The notes under the pieces: model-generated
Seen by the model: only the letters and a program-made list of their open reading frames with translations
The model's database searches: none
Told to the model about the DNA's origin: nothing
In this document: positions 59,212 through 64,000 of the stretch, one piece after another
Layout of the letters: each line of letters starts with the position of its first letter
How positions within the stretch are numbered: the first letter of the stretch is position 1
NCBI RefSeq assembly: GCF_018607995.1
Contig: NZ_JABBAL010000030.1
Location: forward strand, 248,001 to 312,000
Length of the DNA: 64,000 nucleotides
Direction of reading: 5' to 3'
Origin: Planktotalea sp.
GTDB lineage: Bacteria > Pseudomonadota > Alphaproteobacteria > Rhodobacterales > Rhodobacteraceae
Position numbers and translations under genes: made by a program

Positions 59212-59958
59212 TTATCCGACAACAGCGCGCAAAAGCCGCTTGCGCGCGGCAGGAATTGCGCGGATCTCAACGCCAGTAAACACATGCAGCGTGTTCATCT
59301 GCGGATCGACCACTGCGTGATCGCTGACCCAACCGCCCATCATCAAATATGTGCGCAACAGCGGTGGCATCGCCCGGATCGCGCGTTTGATATCGGGCGT
59401 GCAAAGCCCATGCGCGGCAAAGCGAAACACATCAGGTGCCTTCACGCGAGGAAACCAACGTTCAGGGGCGAGATGGCGCTCGCTCAACATCGCAAAGCTA
59501 TCGAGATAGGTCGCCGTCTCAGTACCCGAAAAGGATGAACAGCCAAACAGCAATTCGACCTTTTGCGCGTCCACGTAGGCGGTCATTGCACCCCAAGCCA
59601 TGCGCAAAACGTCAGGGTCGCTGCCATGATCGGGATGTGTGCAAAAACGGCCCATTTCTACCATTTGCCCTTCAAACAGCGAAAGCGCAGCCAAGTCGTA
59701 ATATTGAGCAGAATAACTTTTCGAGAGTGTGCTTCCATTTAGGCAAAGCATGCGAAAACAGCACAAGACCGCCCCGGTTTCGATGTTTTCCACCAAAAGA
59801 TGCTTACAGAGCGCGTCCAATGCATCCGCATCATCACAGCCAAATGCGAGCGCGCGCAACGCTTGCGCAGCTGCAACATCTGCGCGGTCTGTGCTTTGAC
59901 GCGCGCGCAAACGGCCTTTTTGCAAAAGCGTACTCAAGGACGGTCTCGACTGCGCCAA
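59212..59958 (-). CDS. olsB: L-ornithine N-acyltransferase (OlsB-type GNAT)
   Basis: The 248-aa GNAT enzyme resembles OlsB, which joins 3-hydroxyacyl-ACP to ornithine in the first step of ornithine lipid synthesis. Motifs are VLCCFRML, QYYDLAALSLFEGQMVEMGRFC, WGAMTAYVDAQKVELLFGCSSFSGT and PPLLRTYLMMGGWVSDHAVVD. The partner gene olsA, often adjacent in relatives, is not in this window. The start overlaps the upstream 89-aa gene by 25 bases. Ornithine lipid production here is inferred. Confidence 0.82.
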   Translation of the reverse strand: MAQSRPSLSTLLQKGRLRARQSTDRADVAAAQALRALAFGCDDADALDALCKHLLVENIETGAVLCCFRMLCLNGSTLSKSYSAQYYDLAALSLFEGQMVEMGRFCTHPDHGSDPDVLRMAWGAMTAYVDAQKVELLFGCSSFSGTETATYLDSFAMLSERHLAPERWFPRVKAPDVFRFAAHGLCTPDIKRAIRAMPPLLRTYLMMGGWVSDHAVVDPQMNTLHVFTGVEIRAIPAARKRLLRAVVG

Positions 59959-60203
59959 CCACCTCGTCTGCGCGGACGATCGGACGCGGTTAATCCTTCG
60001 CGCATCACCTGTGTCATGGGGTGATCTTCATCACCATGGCGGTCAAGGAGAACTGTCAACGCCTCTTTGCTGTCACCTTGAAAACTCAACGCCCAATCAA
60101 GGAAAATACTGCGGCATTCCGCTGCCGTAATCCCATCAATTTTATAGGCCTCAGCCACCAAGCCTTTGGGATCAAGTGCGTCGCCTTTGAGTGATCGCAT
60201 CAT
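59934..60203 (-). CDS. Conserved hypothetical protein, 89 aa
   Basis: The small protein (MMRSLKGDALDPKGLVAEAYKID start, CRSIFLDWALSFQGDSKEALTVLL, DRHGDEDHPMTQVMREGL) is mostly helical with a basic tail (RPRRRGGWRSRDRP). It is usually found directly downstream of glnE in this group; I know no function. Start and stop overlap glnE (ATGA) and olsB, so the three are coupled. Confidence 0.75.
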   Translation of the reverse strand: MMRSLKGDALDPKGLVAEAYKIDGITAAECRSIFLDWALSFQGDSKEALTVLLDRHGDEDHPMTQVMREGLTASDRPRRRGGWRSRDRP

Positions 60204-62989
60204 GGCACGTCCTTTATGTCTGGCAACACGCTCTCTAGCGCGATCGCCGCTGTTTCGCCAACCCCTTCGATCCCCGCGCGTAGTGCCGCAAGCGTGTCAA
60301 ATTCGCATTCGCGCAAAAGAAACGTGAGACCGCCCTGTCCAATAATCTCTGGCATATGCGCATCATCAATCACTGTTTCGCTCAGCAGTTTGGTCACCAA
60401 CTGGATATGCCAAAAAAGCCTGTAACTGCGGCTCAATGCTGCGCTTTGTGCGGCGTCCATCCAGCCCAATGCGACGCATTCTTGTAAACCTGATTCAATA
60501 TCGCGCGCTGTACTGCCAGCGCCAAGCAATCCCGCCTGCCCCATAAGTTCGATATCTTGCAATCGTCCTGCCCCGAGCTTGCCATCCCAAAATTGCGCTT
60601 GCTTGACCGCTTGGATGCGCTCTCGCATTTTGGCGACTTCGCTCAGAATCATCTCAGGATCGTGCGGACTTTGCACAATTGAGACGCGCAAGTCATCGAC
60701 GTCGCGCGCCAGATCCTCACTGCCCGCAACCACACGTGCACGCGTCAAAGCCAAATGCTCCCATAGCCACGCGTGATTTTTCTGATAGTCCTGAAAGCTT
60801 TGCCAAGAGGTCGCCACAGGCCCTTGCGTACCCGACGGGCGCAGGCGCATGTCCACCTTATAGATCCGCCCCTGCGCCATTGGCGCAGTCATCGCCGTCA
60901 CCATCGCTTGGGTCAAACGAGCATAATACTGGCGCACAGGCAGCGAACGTTTGCCCGTCGACATCTCAACGCCATCCGCATCATAGATCATGATCAAATC
61001 AAGATCAGACGTGGCATTCAATCGCCCCGCCCCGAGTGAACCCATGCCTACAATCACCGCACCGCGCCCCGGCATGTTGCCGTGTTTGGTCGCAAATTGC
61101 GCCACCACATGCGGCCAAAGTGCACACAATGACCCCTCGGCTAGTTCCGCGTAGCGCATGGAGACCTGGTCCGCATCCGCAAGCCCGCGCAAGTGATGTA
61201 CCCCAACGCCAAAATGCCATTCCTTGGCCCAACGACGTGTGGCATCCAGCTTGCGTTCATAATCGGTCTCGCGCCCAAGAACCTCGCTCAGATCACTGCT
61301 GAGACTATCAACGCCGGGCCAATCCGCGAAGAAACTCCCCGCGATCACCCCGTCAAAGACCCCCGCATTGCGCGACAGATGCCGCGAGAGCGCGGGCGCG
61401 GTGCCTACAATATCAATCAGTAAATCAATCAGTTGCGGATTGGCTTCAAACAGCGAGAATAGCTGCACACCCGCTGGTAGACCCGCGAGGAAACCGTCAA
61501 ACGCGAGCAAGGATTCATTGGGTTTAGCGGTCTTTGAGAGCCGTTTCAAGACATCTGGTTTCAAGCGTTGGAAAATCTCCACTGCGCGTTCAGAGCGGAG
61601 CGCAGGATAGGTTTGCCAACGTCCGATGACTGTTTCATCAAAGCTGTGATTGCTCTCAAGCTGGGCGGCGTCTGGGGCAAAGAACCCCTCAGTGAGATCA
61701 TGAACTGCCTGCAAACGCGCCATCAGATCCTTGCGCAACTCCGCCTCCTCACGACCCATAAAAGCGGCAAGGCGTGCAAAACCTTCGTCCGATTTCGGCA
61801 AAGTATGGGTTTGTGCATCGTTAAACATTTGCAAACGGTGCTCCACCTCACGGTGCGCACGGTAATGATCGGTAAGCGCAGCGGCCGCCTCATCCGGTAC
61901 CCAGCCTTTGGCGCATAAAATCGCAAGTCCCTCAACTGTACCGCGCAAACGCAATTCAGGATTGCGGCCGCCTGCGATAATCTGGCGGGTTTGAGTGAAG
62001 AACTCGATCTCCCTGATCCCACCGCGGCCAAGCTTCATATTATGTTCTGCCAGTTTGATCTTTCCACCCAGCCCTTTGTGTTCGCGATAGCGCAGGCGCA
62101 TATCATGGGCGTCCTGAATGGCTGCAAAGTCTAGGTGCTTGCGCCATACGAAAGGCGTCAGCGTTTTCAAAAAACCTGCGCCTGCCTGAAAATCGCCTGC
62201 ACAAGGACGCGCCTTGATGTAGGCGGCGCGTTCCCACGTGCGACCAAGGCTTTCATAATACCGCTCCGCCGCTTCCATCGCCATGCAAACTGGCGTGACA
62301 CCAGGATCGGGGCGTAAGCGTAGATCCGTGCGGAACACGTAACCCTCCCCTGTCAGATCATTCAACATTGCCGCCATACGGCGGGTCGCACGCACGAATG
62401 ACGCACGTGCATCGTGGAAATCGTCAGGTGCAAAACGGGTCTCGTCAAACAAACAGATAAGATCAATATCAGAGGAATAGTTCAGCTCATGCGCGCCCAT
62501 CTTGCCCATGGCGAGCACGCTCATGCCACCCGCGTCCACAATGTTGCTCGCATCCATGCCCGGCAATTTATTCCGCGCAATTTCTGCGCCGATGGTCGAA
62601 CGCAGCGCGCAATTGACCGCAAGGTCAGCAAAATTTGTAAGAACAGTGGTGACCTTTTCCAGCGGCCAAACGCCACCCAAATCCGCAAGACCTGTGATCA
62701 AAGCGATACGCCGCTTGGCTTGGCGCAGCGTGGTTGACATGGCTTTGGACTCGACCTCTGGCAGGTCTGCGAAAAGTATTTCGACCGCCGCATTGGGGTC
62801 GTCAAGCGCCTCCTCCAGCCACGTGGATTCTTTATAAATCAAACTCTTGAGATAGGGACTACAACCAGCGGCTCCTAAAACCAGATCGCGCAATTGGCCA
62901 TCAAGTGCTGGTAGGAAACCAAGCGCTTCTTGCCCTAGTGAGGCATCAAATGGTGTTGGCACGCGCATGATGGACGAAAAATTGCTCAT
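60200..62989 (-). CDS. glnE: Glutamine synthetase adenylyltransferase/deadenylase
   Basis: The 929-aa bifunctional enzyme adenylylates and deadenylylates glutamine synthetase in response to PII. Two nucleotidyltransferase domains are visible: MGKMGAHELNYSSDIDLI near the N-terminal half and GMGSLGAGRLNATSDLDLI near the C-terminal half. EHRLQMFNDAQTHTLP and REIEFFTQTRQII are family blocks. The ATG at 62987-62989 (MSNFSSIMRVPTPFD) is chosen by family start; the frame is open 38 codons further. The frame is intact throughout. Confidence 0.94.
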   Translation of the reverse strand: MSNFSSIMRVPTPFDASLGQEALGFLPALDGQLRDLVLGAAGCSPYLKSLIYKESTWLEEALDDPNAAVEILFADLPEVESKAMSTTLRQAKRRIALITGLADLGGVWPLEKVTTVLTNFADLAVNCALRSTIGAEIARNKLPGMDASNIVDAGGMSVLAMGKMGAHELNYSSDIDLICLFDETRFAPDDFHDARASFVRATRRMAAMLNDLTGEGYVFRTDLRLRPDPGVTPVCMAMEAAERYYESLGRTWERAAYIKARPCAGDFQAGAGFLKTLTPFVWRKHLDFAAIQDAHDMRLRYREHKGLGGKIKLAEHNMKLGRGGIREIEFFTQTRQIIAGGRNPELRLRGTVEGLAILCAKGWVPDEAAAALTDHYRAHREVEHRLQMFNDAQTHTLPKSDEGFARLAAFMGREEAELRKDLMARLQAVHDLTEGFFAPDAAQLESNHSFDETVIGRWQTYPALRSERAVEIFQRLKPDVLKRLSKTAKPNESLLAFDGFLAGLPAGVQLFSLFEANPQLIDLLIDIVGTAPALSRHLSRNAGVFDGVIAGSFFADWPGVDSLSSDLSEVLGRETDYERKLDATRRWAKEWHFGVGVHHLRGLADADQVSMRYAELAEGSLCALWPHVVAQFATKHGNMPGRGAVIVGMGSLGAGRLNATSDLDLIMIYDADGVEMSTGKRSLPVRQYYARLTQAMVTAMTAPMAQGRIYKVDMRLRPSGTQGPVATSWQSFQDYQKNHAWLWEHLALTRARVVAGSEDLARDVDDLRVSIVQSPHDPEMILSEVAKMRERIQAVKQAQFWDGKLGAGRLQDIELMGQAGLLGAGSTARDIESGLQECVALGWMDAAQSAALSRSYRLFWHIQLVTKLLSETVIDDAHMPEIIGQGGLTFLLRECEFDTLAALRAGIEGVGETAAIALESVLPDIKDVP

Positions 62990-63076
62990 CCTTCTATGAA
63001 GTCGCGGTGCGGCGGGATTTGCAAGTCCACAATTGAAAGGTTCTAACGAGATCATCTTGATCAAAGGCGAACGAGC

Positions 63077-63545
63077 ATGAAGAAATCCTTGAAACGCGTG
63101 CACGCAGCGCTTATCGTAAAAGACTTACCCGATATAAACATCGAGACAGGCCAAGCAACGACCGCCCAAATGGCAGCGGAAGAAATTGGCTGCGTAGTCG
63201 ATCAAATCGTTAAATCCATCATTTTTCTCGGGGAGACTTCGGAGCACTGCATCTTGTTTCTGACTGCAGGCAGCAATCAGGTAGATGTGGCAAAGGCGTC
63301 AAAACTCGCGGGGGAGCCTTTTGGGCAAAGCCGATGCGACGGTGATCCGTCAGCAAACGGGATTTGCGATTGGCGGGGTTTCGCCCATCAGTTACCTTCG
63401 GCAGCCACGGGCGTTTTTCGATCCGAGATTGATAGAATTTGACGAAATTTGGGGGGCTGCGGGCATGCCACGCCATGTATTCAACGCTGCACTTGCAATA
63501 GTCTCACGCATCTCCGACGCGCAAACATATGATTTCAAGATATAA
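63077..63545 (+). pseudogene. YbaK/EbsC-type protein, frameshifted
   Basis: The first frame gives MKKSLKRVHAALIVKDLPD, IETGQATTAQMAAEEIGC and VDQIVKSIIF, then KLAGEP. One T too many at 63319-63322 breaks the frame. The second frame continues LGKADATVIRQQTGFAIGGVSPI and FFDPRLIEFDEIWGAAGMPRHVFNAA to 63545. Together they make a YbaK/prolyl-tRNA editing domain of normal length (about 155 aa), which deacylates misacylated tRNA. The split leaves neither half with the full active site. Confidence 0.87.
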
Positions 63546-63581
63546 ATCTAAATAATGTAAAAAACGTTCACATTAACCCTT

Positions 63582-63609
63582 TTGACACGCAGGAAAGCAA
63601 CCATCTTAT
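63582..63609 (+). promoter_or_regulatory. Possible promoter of the DUF2852 gene
   Basis: TTGACA (63582-63587) is followed after 16 bases by TCTTAT (63604-63609), a good -35 with a poor -10. It lies 53 bases upstream of the gene. TTCACATT occurs twice around it, which may be a repeat for a regulator. Confidence 0.3.
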
Positions 63610-63661
63610 TCAATGTGACAGTCATTCACATTTACAACGTAACCGAAAATAGGAATACCAC

Positions 63662-64000
63662 ATATCCACCCTCGACCTCGCCTACACTTCCCAGCCCCAA
63701 GGTTGGTTCGCCCGCTCTGAGGCCTGGCTCGACAGCAAAGGCAAAAGCGTGTGGATTGCGGCCATGGTGCTTGGCTTCATTTTTGTCTGGCCCGTCGGCC
63801 TCGCCCTTCTGTTTTATATGATCTGGAACAAACGCATGTTCTCACGTTCTTGCCGCACATCATCCGCCCGCCATGGCTTTTCAGCGATGCGCCCCTCTGG
63901 CAACACTGCCTTTGACGCCTACAAAGAAGACACGCTACGCCGCCTAGAAGACGAGCGAGGCGGCTTTGAAGATTTCTTGCAGCGCCTGCGTGACGCAAAG
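63662..64000 (+). CDS. DUF2852 protein, start codon lost, 3' end cut by window
   Basis: From 63662 the frame reads ISTLDLAYTSQPQGWFARSE, WLDSKGKSVWIAAMVLGFIF, VWPVGLALLFYMIW, NKRMFSRSCR, SAMRPSGNTAFDAYKEDTLRRLEDE to the window end, as in DUF2852 proteins with one central membrane segment. The codon where ATG is expected is ATA, and a TAG lies in frame four codons before it. AGGA stands eight bases before the ATA. Either ATA is used poorly as a start or the gene has just lost it. The role of the family is unknown. Confidence 0.75.
   Translation, partial: MSTLDLAYTSQPQGWFARSEAWLDSKGKSVWIAAMVLGFIFVWPVGLALLFYMIWNKRMFSRSCRTSSARHGFSAMRPSGNTAFDAYKEDTLRRLEDERGGFEDFLQRLRDAK

Overview
The window is about 64 kb of chromosome, roughly 53% GC by eye, from a marine alphaproteobacterium of the Rhodobacterales (roseobacter group). 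The assignment rests on protein resemblance and gene order: alaS, recA, sulfotransferase and cckA in a row, an M23 peptidase overlapping a bactofilin, RsgA and DUF455 proteins of roseobacter type, OlsB next to glnE, and a TTAA-N7-TTAA CtrA-type site. I see no insertion sequence, prophage, integron or CRISPR array. Most genes are chromosomal housekeeping genes.

Layout. 1-5 kb: shikimate kinase (cut by the window edge), a small membrane protein, a periplasmic protein, xerD, a broken metallophosphoesterase and a CNNM/CorC protein. 5-14 kb: uvrA, an MFS gene, a damaged methyltransferase, lpd, DUF924, a second MFS gene and queA. 14-23 kb: a giant AsmA-type envelope protein, bcp, DUF455, M23 peptidase plus bactofilin, rsgA and an HNH nuclease. 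23-29 kb: an esterase, an AlkA-type glycosylase and four cobalamin genes (cobK, cbiD, cobA, cobB). 30-36 kb: a decayed operon downstream of cysS-cimA, then an aminotransferase. 37-43 kb: a broken TPM-domain gene, an MttB-type methyltransferase, typA and two dead tandem copies of a small secreted protein. 43-53 kb: DUF1330, alaS, recA, a broken sulfotransferase, a dead cckA, rsmB, guaB and a TDT transporter. 54-64 kb: a corrinoid-activating ASKHA protein, tRNA-Gly(CCC), an AbrB-type membrane protein, an ABC-F ATPase, olsB, glnE, a frameshifted ybaK gene and a DUF2852 gene with no normal start codon.

The main result is dense, recent gene decay with no mobile DNA nearby. Eleven genes carry in-frame stops, frameshifts or internal deletions and a twelfth has lost its ATG. 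Most can be restored by one or two base changes, so they look young. The damage uses all three stop codons and both indel signs, and it spares every core gene (uvrA, queA, cysS, typA, alaS, recA, guaB, glnE and others). That argues against codon reassignment and against random sequencing error. The most telling loss is cckA, the top kinase of the CckA-ChpT-CtrA phosphorelay, with two frameshifts and five internal stops. A perfect CtrA-type site still sits upstream of it. The lineage is probably losing or has lost CtrA control (motility, gene transfer agent, quorum-linked traits).

Second theme: B12 and corrinoid methyl transfer. cobK, cbiD, cobA and cobB, the MttB-family methyltransferase and the ASKHA activator are all intact, which suggests a working corrinoid-dependent demethylation route assembled from scattered loci. 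I found no clearly new molecular system. The closest to undescribed are the two-copy CHH-ending secreted protein family (41.6-42.4 kb) and a 27-residue basic ORF before the MttB gene.
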